In this document: positions 53,030 through 62,637 of the stretch, one piece after another
Layout of the letters: each line of letters starts with the position of its first letter
Position numbering within the stretch: position 1 is the stretch's first letter
Assembly: GCF_904066215.1 (NCBI RefSeq)
Contig: NZ_LR880474.1
Coordinates: forward strand, 3,348,001 to 3,412,000
Length of the DNA stretch: 64,000 nucleotides
DNA from: Microbacterium sp. Nx66
GTDB taxonomy: Bacteria > Actinomycetota > Actinomycetes > Actinomycetales > Microbacteriaceae
Reading direction: 5' to 3'
The notes under the pieces: generated by a model
What the model was told of the DNA's origin: nothing
What the model saw: the letters and a program-made list of their open reading frames with translations, nothing else
The model's database searches: none
Translations under genes and position numbers: made by a program

Positions 53030-53680
53030 ATGCCCCACCCCTCTCGGCTCGTGATCGCTTCCACCGCAGCTGCAGTCCTGGGCTTCGCCCTCACCGCCTG
53101 CGCGCCCGAGAGCACGGAGGGCGGTGGACCAGTGCCGTCGCCATCGCCGTCGCCATCCATCATCGCCTCTCCCCCCGCGACGCCCGCGGACCGTGTCGTC
53201 GAGATCTCGGTTGACGGCCTTTCCATCGATGACGGCCCGGTCCTCGCGTACGACGACGCCGACGGCGCCCTCGCGGCCCTCACCGATGCGTTCGGAGCGG
53301 CGCCGACGGAGGCACCCGTGGAGGGTCCGTACGGCGCCGTGTACGCCGGCTACGACTGGCCGGGAACGAAGGCCACGGTCCGCGACACCCGCATCGACCT
53401 CGTCGTGTCGGCAGACGCGCCGGGAGTGATCGTCCGGACTCCGGAGGGTATCGGCATCGGCTCGACGCGCGCTGAGGCGATGGCCGCAGGGGCCGTGGAC
53501 GGGTGGGATGAGGACGGCGATGGCGTCGCCGACTACCTGAGCATCGGCGTGCGGGAAGTCCCCGGCACCTCCTCGCTCGTGAACCCCGGCGAGGTCGGTG
53601 TGGAGTACGTCGACCTCACGATGACCGGCGACATCGTGAGCCGCCTCAGCACCGGTGGCAACGACTTCAGCGACATCTGA
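53030..53680 (+). CDS. Putative lipoprotein
   Basis: 216 aa. Signal peptide with lipobox FALTAC (Cys at 24) and a Pro/Ser spacer (PSPSPSPS). The mature part has regular strands (VVEISVDGLSIDDG, AVYAGYDWPGTKATVRDTRI) and a segment TPEGIGIGSTRAEAMAAGAV that recurs in actinobacterial lipoproteins of unknown function. No partner genes are obvious. A palindromic B-type element follows 27 nt after the stop. Confidence 0.75.
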   Translation: MPHPSRLVIASTAAAVLGFALTACAPESTEGGGPVPSPSPSPSIIASPPATPADRVVEISVDGLSIDDGPVLAYDDADGALAALTDAFGAAPTEAPVEGPYGAVYAGYDWPGTKATVRDTRIDLVVSADAPGVIVRTPEGIGIGSTRAEAMAAGAVDGWDEDGDGVADYLSIGVREVPGTSSLVNPGEVGVEYVDLTMTGDIVSRLSTGGNDFSDI

Positions 53681-53707
53681 AGCACCCCACGACGCCGCCG
53701 CCCGTCC

Positions 53708-53792
53708 GGGCACAGCTTCGGAGCCGGGGCTCGACTCGCCGTCGTTCAGCCCCCACGTCGGCGTGTCGGTCGAGATGTCCGAAGCTGTGCAC
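53708..53792. repeat. 85-bp palindromic intergenic element, copy B2
   Basis: GCACAGCTTCGGA (53710-53722) and TCCGAAGCTGTGC (53778-53790) are exact inverse copies, with an inner pairing of CTCGACTCGCCG with CGGCGTGTCGGTCGAG. The outer arm GGGCACAGCTTCGGAG is identical to that of copy B1 at 8360. It lies between the convergent lipoprotein and PrsW genes. Confidence 0.75.
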
Positions 53793-53807
53793 GCGATCCG
53801 CGAGGGC

Positions 53808-54656
53808 TCAGACTCCGCGACGGGTCAGCACGAGACGGAGGGTCACCGCGAGGACCGTCGACACCGCGATCCAGCCGAGGGCCGTGCCCACGGCTGTGAA
53901 GAACGAGGCCTGATCGGTGGCGCCGGCGAGGTTCCCGTAGTTGATCGCGGCGTGGGCTCCGATGGCCACCGTGAGTCCGGCGAGCGCGACGAGCGGGCGG
54001 GACCAGGCGCGACGGGCATCCAGCGCGAGGCCGAGCGCCGCCCCGGTCCAGACGGTGAGAGCGGCATGCGTGGGGAAGGTGAGCGTGCGGACGATCCACG
54101 TCACCACGCCGTAGCCGACATCGTTCGCCGCGATGTCAGCCGCGATGGCGGAGGCGTCCTCCACCGCCGCGAAGCCCACGCCGACCAGCGCCCCGGCCAT
54201 CGCGCCGAAGAGTACGCCGCGGCGCCCGACGCGCCGGGCGAGCACGAGGATGAGCAGCACCCCGAGACCCTTCCCGAGCTCCTCCACGATGGGCGTCAGC
54301 ACCCACGTCGAGGGGATCGCCTCGCGCAGGATGCCCTGATCGTCGACGTACAGCGCCTGCTCGGAAGACCACGCGCCGAGCCCGGTGGCGATGAGCACAG
54401 CAGCACCGGCGCCCCAGGCCGGCGCCAGCAGGGAGGACGTCCAGGAGCGCGAGACCCGCGGAGCGATCCAGCGCGCGGCGAACATCGTCACCGCCGCCGC
54501 GGGGAGGACGGCCACGAGACACAGGAGGAAGACGGGGCCGGACTCGACGGTGAACGGCAATATCGCCAGAGCCAGCGGGATGAGGAACACCGAGAGCACC
54601 ACGGAGCGGCGCCCCCAGAACGGGACGGTTTCGGAGGGAGCGAGCGCGGAATGCAC
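53808..54656 (-). CDS. PrsW-family intramembrane metalloprotease
   Basis: 282 aa from GTG 54656 (VHSALAPSETV); upstream starts are possible. About eight helices. The catalytic signatures are present: PIVEELGKGLGVL (EExxK), GVGFAAVEDASAI and the late His in VAIGAHAAINYGNL. PrsW cleaves membrane substrates such as anti-sigma factors. No anti-sigma gene is next to it, so the target is unknown. Confidence 0.85.
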   Translation of the reverse strand: MHSALAPSETVPFWGRRSVVLSVFLIPLALAILPFTVESGPVFLLCLVAVLPAAAVTMFAARWIAPRVSRSWTSSLLAPAWGAGAAVLIATGLGAWSSEQALYVDDQGILREAIPSTWVLTPIVEELGKGLGVLLILVLARRVGRRGVLFGAMAGALVGVGFAAVEDASAIAADIAANDVGYGVVTWIVRTLTFPTHAALTVWTGAALGLALDARRAWSRPLVALAGLTVAIGAHAAINYGNLAGATDQASFFTAVGTALGWIAVSTVLAVTLRLVLTRRGV

Positions 54657-54779
54657 GCCCCGATCCTTCCAGACCGATGCCGCGACTCTCCTGGGCGCAG
54701 CCGCACTTCCGCACGAGGTCGCAGGTTCTCCCGGCAATCCGTGCGAGCTCGGTGCGAATCTGCGACCGCGTGCCGGGCC

Positions 54780-55430
54780 TCAGGCCCCGCGGGAGAACGT
54801 GATGTGGGTCACGCCGGACTCCGCGACCTCGGAGGTCACGCGATAGCCGGCCTCGAGGCCGCGCAGGTCGTCCCACAGACGGATCCCGCTGCCGGTGAGG
54901 ATCGGGGTGATGCCCACGTGCAGGTCGTCGACGAGCCCCGCGCGCAGGAACTCCCGGACCGTGATCGCCCCGCCGCCGACGCGCACGTCACTCCCTCCGG
55001 CCACCGCCACCGCCTCCCGCAGCGCCTCCTCGGGGGTCGCGGTGAGGAAGCGGAAGCTCGTGCCGTTCGCGAACTCGATCGGCGGTCGCGGGGTGTGGGT
55101 GAGGACGAACACCGGAACCTCGAACGGCGGCTCCTCACCCCACCAGCCGCGCCAGTCCGGGTCGTCCGGGTTCGCGTGGAGGCCGAACATCCCGGCGCCC
55201 ATGATCTCGGCACCGATGCCCTGGAAGTACTGTGCCGCGTACTTCTCGTCCACCCCGGTCGTGCCGGCGCCGCTGGTGTCGTGGAAGACGCGCTCCTGGA
55301 AGGTGCGGGTCGCGGTGTAGGCGGCGGTGAGTCGTCCCCAGTCCTCGCCGAACGGGTTCTCCGGGGTCTGATCGGTCGTCGTGGCGAAGCCGTCAAGAGT
55401 GATGTTGAGGTCGACGCGCACGCGGGTCAT
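54780..55430 (-). CDS. Dihydrofolate reductase-like protein
   Basis: 216 aa. VDLNITLDGFATTTDQTPEN at the N-terminus, GAEIMGAGMFG, and the NADPH loop GSDVRVGGGAITVREFL followed by VDDLHVGITPILTGSG mark the RibD_C/dihydrofolate-reductase-like family. Second such gene in the window (first at 41464) but only distantly similar. Substrate unknown. Confidence 0.85.
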   Translation of the reverse strand: MTRVRVDLNITLDGFATTTDQTPENPFGEDWGRLTAAYTATRTFQERVFHDTSGAGTTGVDEKYAAQYFQGIGAEIMGAGMFGLHANPDDPDWRGWWGEEPPFEVPVFVLTHTPRPPIEFANGTSFRFLTATPEEALREAVAVAGGSDVRVGGGAITVREFLRAGLVDDLHVGITPILTGSGIRLWDDLRGLEAGYRVTSEVAESGVTHITFSRGA

Positions 55431-55537
55431 GGTGCCTCCGAAGCGGTGGGGACGGGCACCGGTCGGCGCGCCGTCCCCAGCGTCGGGCGTTCCGCGGCCG
55501 GTGTCAAGAGCGGGCCGCCGTACCGGACACCCGCGGA

Positions 55538-56008
55538 TCAGGCCTTGGGGTCGTCCGAAAGCGCCATGTGGATGATCGGATAGGGACGACCGTCACCGTC
55601 GAGCGCGCTCCGGCCCACCTCCACGAAGCCTCGGCTGCGGTAGAACCCGCGCGCGCCCGGGTTGTCCTCGTTCACATCGACCCTGGCCACGCCCTGGTGG
55701 ACGACGACCTCGGCGAGCAGGGCAGAGCCCACACCGCGTCCGCGAACGGCATCGGAGACGAACAGCATCTCCAGCCCGTCGTCGTGGACGCCGGCGAACC
55801 CGACCGGAACCCCGTCCTGCTCGGCGACGGTGAGGGTCACCGCGGGGAAGTAATCGGACGCGAGGTGCGATTCGATCCGGGCGAAGTCGGTCTCCTCCAG
55901 GAAGTCATGGGTGGCGCGAACGGCGCTGCGCCAGATCTCGACGAGTTCCGCGTACTCCTCTTCCCCCCGGCACGGCCGGATGGTGAGCGGGGAACTGCCT
56001 GCGGACAT
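55538..56008 (-). CDS. GNAT acetyltransferase
   Basis: 156 aa starting MSAGSSPLTIRPCRGEEEYA. Acetyl-CoA motif VRGRGVGSALL, the following VDVNEDNPGARGFYRSRGF and the ending GRPYPIIHMAL resemble YjaB-type enzymes. Single-domain GNAT of unknown substrate. Ends 107 nt upstream of the dihydrofolate reductase-like gene on the same strand. Confidence 0.85.
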   Translation of the reverse strand: MSAGSSPLTIRPCRGEEEYAELVEIWRSAVRATHDFLEETDFARIESHLASDYFPAVTLTVAEQDGVPVGFAGVHDDGLEMLFVSDAVRGRGVGSALLAEVVVHQGVARVDVNEDNPGARGFYRSRGFVEVGRSALDGDGRPYPIIHMALSDDPKA

Positions 56009-56043
56009 GCCTCCGACACTATCGGTCGGACCGCCATGCCGGA

Positions 56044-57102
56044 TCAGACCACGGGGTCGCCCTGGACCGGACCCTCCGTGTTGGGCTTCCACCCGAGGGC
56101 CGGCGCCACGTGCTCCGCGAACGCCTCGAGCACGTGGAGGTTGTACTCCGGCCCGAGCTGGTTCGGGATCGTCAGCATGAGGGTGTCCGCGGCCATGACG
56201 GCCTCGTCCTGCCGGAGCTGCTCGATGAGCACATCGGGCTCCGCGGCGTAGGTCTTGCCGAACGTGGAGCGGAACCCGTCGATGATGCCGATCTGGTCGC
56301 CGTTCTCCTCGCTGCGCAGCCCGAAGTAGGCGCGGTCCATGTCCGACACGAGCGGGAACACGCTGCGGCTGACCGACACGCGAGGCGTCCCGGTGTGGCC
56401 GGCCTCACGGTAGGCGGAGCGGAAGAGCTCGATCTGCTCGCGCTGCAGCTCGTGGAAGGGCTGACCGGTGGCCTCCGTCACGAGCGTCGAGCTCATCATG
56501 TTGAGTCCCTTGCGGCCGGTCTCCTCGGCCGTCGCGCGCGAACCCGAGCCCCACCAGATGTGGTCGCGCAGCGTGGAGGACTGCGGTTCGATCGCGAGGT
56601 ACTGTCCCGCACCCACCATCCGGGGGTCGCCGGGAGCGAGTCGCTCGCCGTCGATGGCGCGGAGGAAGATCTCGAACTTCTCCCGTGCGAGCACGCTGCC
56701 GCGCTCCGGGTCCTCCTCGTCGCGGAAGCCGAAGGTCTCGTAGCCGCGCAGCGCCGTCTCGGGTGACCCGCGGCTCACGCCGAGCGCGATACGGCCGTCC
56801 GCGATGAGGTCGAGTGCGGCCGCCTCCTCGGCGAACTGGAACGGGTTCTCGTACCGCATGTCGATCACGCCGGTGCCGACCTCGATGCGCTCGGTGCGCG
56901 CGGCCATGGCCGTCAGCAGCGGCATCGGGGACGCCGCCTGGCGTGCCCAGTGGTGCACGCGGACGTAGGCGCCGTTGACGCCGAGCTCGTCGGCGCCCTC
57001 CGCGATCTCGATGGTCTGCTTCAGCATGTCGCCCGCCGTGCGGGTGGCCGAGCCGGGCACGTCGGCGTAGTGACCGAACGAGAGGAAACCGAAAGCCTTC
57101 AT
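56044..57102 (-). CDS. LLM-class flavin-dependent oxidoreductase
   Basis: 352 aa, luciferase-like TIM barrel. MKAFGFLSFGHYADVPGSAT, the conserved VRVHHWARQAASPMPLL, VGTGVIDMRYENPFQFAEEA and GRIALGVSRGSPETALRG segments are characteristic. Uses FMN or F420; the substrate is not predictable. 27 nt from the methyltransferase gene on the same strand. Confidence 0.88.
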   Translation of the reverse strand: MKAFGFLSFGHYADVPGSATRTAGDMLKQTIEIAEGADELGVNGAYVRVHHWARQAASPMPLLTAMAARTERIEVGTGVIDMRYENPFQFAEEAAALDLIADGRIALGVSRGSPETALRGYETFGFRDEEDPERGSVLAREKFEIFLRAIDGERLAPGDPRMVGAGQYLAIEPQSSTLRDHIWWGSGSRATAEETGRKGLNMMSSTLVTEATGQPFHELQREQIELFRSAYREAGHTGTPRVSVSRSVFPLVSDMDRAYFGLRSEENGDQIGIIDGFRSTFGKTYAAEPDVLIEQLRQDEAVMAADTLMLTIPNQLGPEYNLHVLEAFAEHVAPALGWKPNTEGPVQGDPVV

Positions 57103-57130
57103 GGTGTATTCGAACGCATGGAAGCCGGGA

Positions 57131-58639
57131 CTATTCCCCCGGGAGCAGGAAGCCGTCGAGGACGAGCCCGCGGATGCGCGGCTCGAGCTCCGCCCACAGC
57201 TGCGCGAACGGCACCTCGAAGAGGTCCGCGAGGGCGGGGGCGATCTGCAGCACCTGGAGCTCGCCGTCGCACGCGCCGACGAAGCCGGCGAGCGCGGGGT
57301 CCACCGCGACGGTGCGCGCGAACCCGCCGCCCTGACGCAGCTCGATCACGCTCGGGTCGTCGTTACCGGGGAGAAGGTGGCGCGCCTCGGTGACGTCCGG
57401 AGCCACGACGAGGGTGTCGGGCAGCCCTGCGGCGAGCGCATCGTGGGCCGCGAGCCCGAGGCCGAGCGCCGCGCCCACGTTCGCCACGGGCTGCGTCACC
57501 CGCTCCGATCGCCGCAGGGGCTCCCCCCGCCCGCGGCGGAGCAGCACATAGCCGAAGCCGATCGCGGTCACGCCGCGCGCCGCGAAGTCGTCGAGCCACG
57601 CGGTCAGCAGCGGAGTGAAGGCGGCATCGCGCGGCGTGATGCCGCCGTCCCTGATCCACAGCTCGGCATAGGCGAGAGGGGACAGCTCCTCCCGCTCCAC
57701 GACCCACAGGTCGAGGTCGGCGGGCACCCACGCGTCCAGCCGCGCGAGGCCGGTGATGCCCGTCCGCGACTCCCAGTTGCCCAGCAGCTGCGCGATGCCG
57801 CCCGGGGTGAGGTGCGCCGGTGCCGTGCGGACGAACTGCTCGACCAGTGCGTCGCCGACCAGACCGCCGTCGCGATACTCGTAGGCGGGCACCCCCGCCG
57901 TGCGCGGGGTGATCACGAACGGCGGGTTCGAGACGATGAGGTCGAACGCCTCCCCGGCGACCGGCTCGAACATGCTCCCGTGACGGAACTCGATGTTCGT
58001 GACCCCGTTCAGTTGCGCGTTCAGCGCGGCGTAGGCGAGGGCGCGGCGGGAGATGTCGGTGGCCACGACCCGGCCGGCGCGTCGTGCCACAAGGAGCGCC
58101 TGGATGCCGCAGCCCGTGCCGAGGTCGAGGGCACGATCCACCGCGAGCGGGACGACCGTCTCAGCGAGCGTGCGGGAGGCTCCGCCCACACCGAGGACGT
58201 GGTCGGCGGGCAGCGGGCCGTCGAGGGCGACCTCGTCCAGGTCGCTGGCGATCCACCATTCCCCGACTCCGTCCTCGTCGACGAACGACTGCGGGCGCAG
58301 CAGCGCGCTCGGCGTCACGGTGTCGGCGTCGGTCGTCGCCAGCCCCAGAGCCTCCAGCCCGTCCACGCCGAGCGTCGGCAGTGCGCGCTCCACGGCCGCG
58401 CGCGGCTGGGGAAGGCCGAGCACCAGGAGGCGTCCGAGGATCGCGAGGACCCCCTCATCCTCGGCGATCGCCCGAAGGATGGGCTCGCGCAGACCACGGG
58501 CGAGTGCATCATCCGCCTCCTCGCCCCAGAGACGTCGCAGCGGCTCGGATCGGAGATCGGCGGCATCGAGATCCGCGGCGAACGCAGCGCTGCGGAGCGG
58601 GTCGGGGCGGGGGGCGGGGGTGTCGGACACGGCCGTCAC
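57131..58639 (-). CDS. SAM-dependent methyltransferase with N-terminal DUF7059-like domain
   Basis: 502 aa. The N-terminal 140 residues are a helical domain (RRLWGEEADDALARGLREPI) found on actinobacterial N5-glutamine/RNA methyltransferase homologues. The catalytic Rossmann domain has motif I LDLGTGCGIQALLVA (171-185), TDIS (194-197) and the NPPF motif (238-241), which indicates methylation of an amide or exocyclic amine in protein or nucleic acid. The C-terminal 190 residues are an extra alpha/beta region. Divergent from DUF6049. Confidence 0.85.
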   Translation of the reverse strand: MTAVSDTPAPRPDPLRSAAFAADLDAADLRSEPLRRLWGEEADDALARGLREPILRAIAEDEGVLAILGRLLVLGLPQPRAAVERALPTLGVDGLEALGLATTDADTVTPSALLRPQSFVDEDGVGEWWIASDLDEVALDGPLPADHVLGVGGASRTLAETVVPLAVDRALDLGTGCGIQALLVARRAGRVVATDISRRALAYAALNAQLNGVTNIEFRHGSMFEPVAGEAFDLIVSNPPFVITPRTAGVPAYEYRDGGLVGDALVEQFVRTAPAHLTPGGIAQLLGNWESRTGITGLARLDAWVPADLDLWVVEREELSPLAYAELWIRDGGITPRDAAFTPLLTAWLDDFAARGVTAIGFGYVLLRRGRGEPLRRSERVTQPVANVGAALGLGLAAHDALAAGLPDTLVVAPDVTEARHLLPGNDDPSVIELRQGGGFARTVAVDPALAGFVGACDGELQVLQIAPALADLFEVPFAQLWAELEPRIRGLVLDGFLLPGE

Positions 58640-58735
58640 TCTACGCGTCTTCAGGGTTCTCCTCCGTCCGGCCTCCTAGAATCGCAGGGTCAGTACTCAC
58701 GATCCGCCTCTCCCCGGCGTTCGAGGAAGACCTTC

Positions 58736-60931
58736 ATGACCGCGATCACTCCCCCGACGGGCCTCCGCGCGCGTGCGCGCCGGCTCGCGGCGTTCGTGGT
58801 GGCCGCCGGCGTCTGCGCGGTGGGTGTCGCCGGTCCCGCGATGGCGGCCGACCAGCCCGCCGCGGACGACGACCACCGTGTCGAACTGCACGTCACGGCG
58901 GGTCTACGCGGCACCGTCGCGCCGGGCACGTCGACGTCGGCCGTGGTCACGATCGAGAACGAGACCGAGGCGGAGCTCTCCGCGGGTCGCGTCGAGATCG
59001 AGCTCGGGAGCACGCCACTGACCGACGACGATGCCGTGACCGAATGGCTGGACGAGGGACAGGCCGCCGGTTCCTTCCTCTCCCTCGGCGAAGAGGCCAC
59101 CAAGCCGGCGGAGGCGGGCGGATCCGCCACCACCACCGTGTTCGTGCCGCAGGAGACGCTGAAGCCGTTGAAACCGGGGGTGTACCCGCTGCGGGCCGCC
59201 CTGAGCGATGCCGGTACGGAGGACGCCGAGGGGGAGCGCACCACCACCTGGGACACCAGCGCGACGAGCGTCCTCGTGGTCAGCGCCAGCCCGACCAGTC
59301 CGGTCGGCGTCCTCGTGCCCATCACCGCGACCCCGGCCGGCGGTGCCCTCCTGAGCGCTGACGAGCTCACGGAGCTGACCGCCCCGGACGGCGACCTCAC
59401 CGCGCAGCTCGACGGCGTCGCCGGGACGACGGCTGTGCTCGCGGTCGATCCCGCCATCCTCACCTCGATCCGCGCACTGGGCACCGCGGCTCCCTCCACG
59501 GCGAGCGACTGGCTGCAGAGGCTCGACGAACTCCCCAACGCCCGCTTCGCCCTGCAGTTCGGCGATGCCGACCTCACGGTGCAGGCGCAGGCCGGTCTGC
59601 CCGAGGCGCTGGCGCCGCTGCCGCTGACCTCGCTGCTCGATCCCGCGGCCTTCCCGCAGCAGCGCGCCGTGACACCGACGAACACCCCCGCCGCCACCGC
59701 CGACCCCTCGGCGACGCCGACCGACGGGCCCGCGCTTCCCACCGACGACGAGCTCGCGGAGATCGACGGCGCGGTCCCGGGAATCGTCTGGCCGGAGAGC
59801 GACCTCACGCAGGCTGACCTCGCGTCGTTCACCGGCTACCTGGGAGGCACCGCCACGACGGTCGTGTCGTCTCAGACGGTCGGCGGTCAGAGTGCGGCTC
59901 ATGCGACGGCGGGCGGACAGGACCTGCTCGTCACCGACGCGGCCACGTCGGCGGCCCTCTCCGCAGCGGCGACCGAATCCGCCTCGGCTCCCCGCCAGGG
60001 GCTGCTGGCGGAGGCGGCAGCCCGGCTCTTCCTCGCCGGTGCCCGGGCGCCTGGCGCTCCGCTCCTCATCGGCCTGGAGCGCGACGAGAGTCGTCCCGCA
60101 GAGGCCCTTCGTGACGCGATCTCCACCGCGGACTCCATCGGCTTCGAGCTCTCGGCGGTGCGGGCGGCACCTGCCGTCGCGGTGACACTGCCGGAGACGG
60201 CCGCGGCGACCCGCGCGTCCGACCTCACGAACCTCCTCGCCGATGAGCGCTCCCTCACCGCTTTCGCGACCGTCCTCAGTGACCCGCTCGTGCTGCTGAG
60301 CCCGGAGCGGATCCGGATCCTGCGCACCATCGCGGTCGGTTCCTCCGCGGAAGCCTTCACCGAGAAGGTCGCGGCCCATCGCGCGCGCACCACCGAGACG
60401 CTCGGCGCCGTCAGCATCCCCGACTCCAGCACCATCCAGCTCCTCACGGCCAACGCCGACCTCCCCATCGCCGTGCGCAACGACCTCCCGTGGCCGGTGA
60501 CGGTGCGGTTGTACGCGTCCCCCACCGATCCGCGCCTCGAAGTGACACCCGTGATCGACGTCGCCGTACAGGCGAGTTCGACCACGAGGGCGAAGGTGCC
60601 GGTGTCGGCCCGGGTCGGCAGCGGCGAGCTCGACCTGCGCCTCAGCCTCACCAGCCCGACCGGAGTGCCGATCCAGTCGGAGCAGACCATCCGGGTCGCG
60701 GTGCGCGCGGAATGGGAGACCATCGGTCTCATCGTCTTCGGCGGCCTCGCCGTGCTCCTCATCGCCCTCGGGGTGGTGCGCACGGTGCGCCGGAAGCGTC
60801 GGGAGGCCATCGAGGAGCAGGCCGTGGAGGCCGCCGTCGAGGAACTGATCGAGGAGAAGGAAGCGGAAGCCGCGGTGCAGGAGCGCCCCGACGGCCCGGA
60901 TGCCCCTCCCACGAAGGAGTCGCGTGACTAG
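58736..60931 (+). CDS. DUF6049 secreted/membrane protein upstream of murJ
   Basis: 731 aa. Signal peptide (about 1-37, ends AMAADQ), a long extracytoplasmic region of beta-rich domains with conserved LKPLKPGVYPLR, VLVPITATPAGGALLSADEL and VLAVDPAILTSI segments, and one helix near residue 665 followed by a charged Glu-rich tail in the cytoplasm. Found next to murJ/mviN throughout actinobacteria (Rv3909 in M. tuberculosis), so a role in peptidoglycan precursor export or wall assembly is likely. I start it at 58736 (MTAITPPTG). TAGAAT at 58677-58682 is a possible -10 box. Overlaps murJ by 8 bp. Confidence 0.9.
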   Translation: MTAITPPTGLRARARRLAAFVVAAGVCAVGVAGPAMAADQPAADDDHRVELHVTAGLRGTVAPGTSTSAVVTIENETEAELSAGRVEIELGSTPLTDDDAVTEWLDEGQAAGSFLSLGEEATKPAEAGGSATTTVFVPQETLKPLKPGVYPLRAALSDAGTEDAEGERTTTWDTSATSVLVVSASPTSPVGVLVPITATPAGGALLSADELTELTAPDGDLTAQLDGVAGTTAVLAVDPAILTSIRALGTAAPSTASDWLQRLDELPNARFALQFGDADLTVQAQAGLPEALAPLPLTSLLDPAAFPQQRAVTPTNTPAATADPSATPTDGPALPTDDELAEIDGAVPGIVWPESDLTQADLASFTGYLGGTATTVVSSQTVGGQSAAHATAGGQDLLVTDAATSAALSAAATESASAPRQGLLAEAAARLFLAGARAPGAPLLIGLERDESRPAEALRDAISTADSIGFELSAVRAAPAVAVTLPETAAATRASDLTNLLADERSLTAFATVLSDPLVLLSPERIRILRTIAVGSSAEAFTEKVAAHRARTTETLGAVSIPDSSTIQLLTANADLPIAVRNDLPWPVTVRLYASPTDPRLEVTPVIDVAVQASSTTRAKVPVSARVGSGELDLRLSLTSPTGVPIQSEQTIRVAVRAEWETIGLIVFGGLAVLLIALGVVRTVRRKRREAIEEQAVEAAVEELIEEKEAEAAVQERPDGPDAPPTKESRD

Positions 60932-62558
60932 TCTCGGGCGCGCCAGCGCCATCATCGGCGCGGGCACCCTTGTCTCCCGCGTGACCGGGCTGCTGCGCAG
61001 TATCGTCCTCGTGGCGGTGATCGGCTCCGTCGCCTCCGAGGCCGCTGACGCCTTCACGTACGCGAACCAGTTGCCCAACAGCGTCTTCTCGTTGATCTCG
61101 GTGGGCATCCTCACGGCCGTCATCGTGCCGCAGATCGTCAAGGCCACGGCGGATGCGGACGGCGGCAACGCGTTCATCTCCAAGCTCTTCACGCTCGGAA
61201 CGGTCGTCCTCGTCGTGGTCACCGGTATCGCCACGGCGTGCGCACCGTGGCTCGTGCACATCGTGGCCGGTCGTGCGAACCCGGAGCTGCTGGCCCTCGC
61301 CACGGCGCTGGCGTACTGGTGCCTCCCGCAGATCCTGCTGTACGGCCTGTACGCGATGATCGGCGAGGCACTCAACGCGCGCCGCATCTTCGGGCCCTTC
61401 ACGTGGGCGCCGGTCGTCAACAACGTCGTCTCGATCATCGGGTTCCTGGCGCTCGGCGCCCTCTTCGGACCCGTGCCCACGCGCGCGGCGGAGTGGACGC
61501 CGACCATGATCTCGCTCCTCGGCGGGACCGCGACCCTCGGCATCGCCCTGCAGGCCGTGGTGCTGCTGGTCTTCTGGCGCCGCACGGGGCTGGCTCTGAA
61601 GCCGGACTTCCGCTGGCGGGGAGTCGGGCTCGGCACGGTCGGTCGCCTCGCCGGGTGGACCTTCCTGATGGCGTTCGCAAGCCTGGCCGCAGGGACCCTG
61701 CAGGGCTTCATCGTCAGCGAGGCGGCGGGGCTCGAGGCCTCGGCCACGGTCACGACCAACGCCTGGTTGATCTTCATGCTGCCGTACTCGGTTATCGTGC
61801 TGTCGATCGGGACCCCCTACTTCACCCAGATCAGCGAGCACGCCGCGAGTGGCCGGGACGACGAGGTGCGCAGCGACATCTCCCGGAGCATCCGCACGCT
61901 CCTCTTCTTCATCGCCGCCGCCGTCGCCGCCGTGGCCGCCGCCGCCGTGCCGGCCTCGCGGGTCTTCACGAAGGACACCGAGTTCGTGACCGCCGAGGAC
62001 GCGGCGAAGTCCGCCGCGCTGGTCCTGCTCTGCTACCTGCTCAGCCTGATCCCTCTGACCGTTCTCTTCATCGTCCAGCGCACCTTCTACGCATACGACG
62101 ACACCCGCACGCCGTTCTGGTTCACGATCGTGCAATGCACGCTCATCGTGGCCACCGCCCTCCTCGCGTGGGCGCTGTTCGAGGCCGAGGTGCTGCCGCT
62201 CTCCCTGCTGGCCGCCGCCGTCGCCCTGGGGCAGTCCGTGGCCAGCATCCTGCAGACCGTTCTGGCCGTCTGGCTCCTGCACCGGAAGATCGGTGGTCTG
62301 GGGGTGCGCTCCTGGCTGGCCGCCGTGGGGCGGTTCGGCCTGGCTGCAGTGCCTGCGGGCCTCGCCGGCTGGGGTGTGTTCGTGCTGAGCGGAGGAGCGA
62401 ACGGCTGGATGATGGGCAGCGCGATGTCCGGTGCGCTCGGCACCGCCGTCGTCGGCCTCGTCGTCGTGATCGTCTACGTCGCGATCCTCGCGGTCTTCCG
62501 CGCCCCGGAGCTGAAGGCCGCCGGCGGGCTCGTCCGCCGCCTCCTGCCCGGCCGCTGA
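60924..62558 (+). CDS. murJ: Lipid II flippase MurJ (MviN)
   Basis: 544 aa with 14 membrane helices. GTG 60924 is chosen because AAGGAG lies 5 nt upstream and it overlaps the DUF6049 stop. Family features: ASAIIGAGTLVSRVTGLLRS, AFTYANQLPNSVFSLISVG, AYWCLPQILLYGLYAMIGEALNAR-type residues, and LPYSVIVLSIGTPYFTQ. It flips lipid II to the outer face for cell-wall synthesis. It lacks the C-terminal kinase-like extension seen in M. tuberculosis MviN. Confidence 0.95.
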   Translation: MTSLGRASAIIGAGTLVSRVTGLLRSIVLVAVIGSVASEAADAFTYANQLPNSVFSLISVGILTAVIVPQIVKATADADGGNAFISKLFTLGTVVLVVVTGIATACAPWLVHIVAGRANPELLALATALAYWCLPQILLYGLYAMIGEALNARRIFGPFTWAPVVNNVVSIIGFLALGALFGPVPTRAAEWTPTMISLLGGTATLGIALQAVVLLVFWRRTGLALKPDFRWRGVGLGTVGRLAGWTFLMAFASLAAGTLQGFIVSEAAGLEASATVTTNAWLIFMLPYSVIVLSIGTPYFTQISEHAASGRDDEVRSDISRSIRTLLFFIAAAVAAVAAAAVPASRVFTKDTEFVTAEDAAKSAALVLLCYLLSLIPLTVLFIVQRTFYAYDDTRTPFWFTIVQCTLIVATALLAWALFEAEVLPLSLLAAAVALGQSVASILQTVLAVWLLHRKIGGLGVRSWLAAVGRFGLAAVPAGLAGWGVFVLSGGANGWMMGSAMSGALGTAVVGLVVVIVYVAILAVFRAPELKAAGGLVRRLLPGR

Positions 62559-62561
62559 CGT

Positions 62562-62588
62562 GGGAATGCCCCGCGGTTACCATGGGTT
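62562..62588 (+). promoter_or_regulatory. SigR/SigH-like promoter of trxB
   Basis: GGGAAT (62562-62567) and GTT (62586-62588) are 18 bp apart, the consensus of the thiol-stress ECF factor SigR of Streptomyces and SigH of mycobacteria (GGAAT-N18/19-GTT). In Streptomyces the trxBA promoter is the classical target. It lies 50 nt before the trxB start. Confidence 0.65.
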
Positions 62589-62637
62589 GAAGCAGTCGGA
62601 CGTCTTTCGACGGCACCGCTTTTCTAACGGAGATCAC

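Noticed and set aside
57101..58735. 545-codon upstream extension of the DUF6049 gene
   Set aside because: It is the antisense of the methyltransferase gene; the real protein starts with a signal peptide at 58736.
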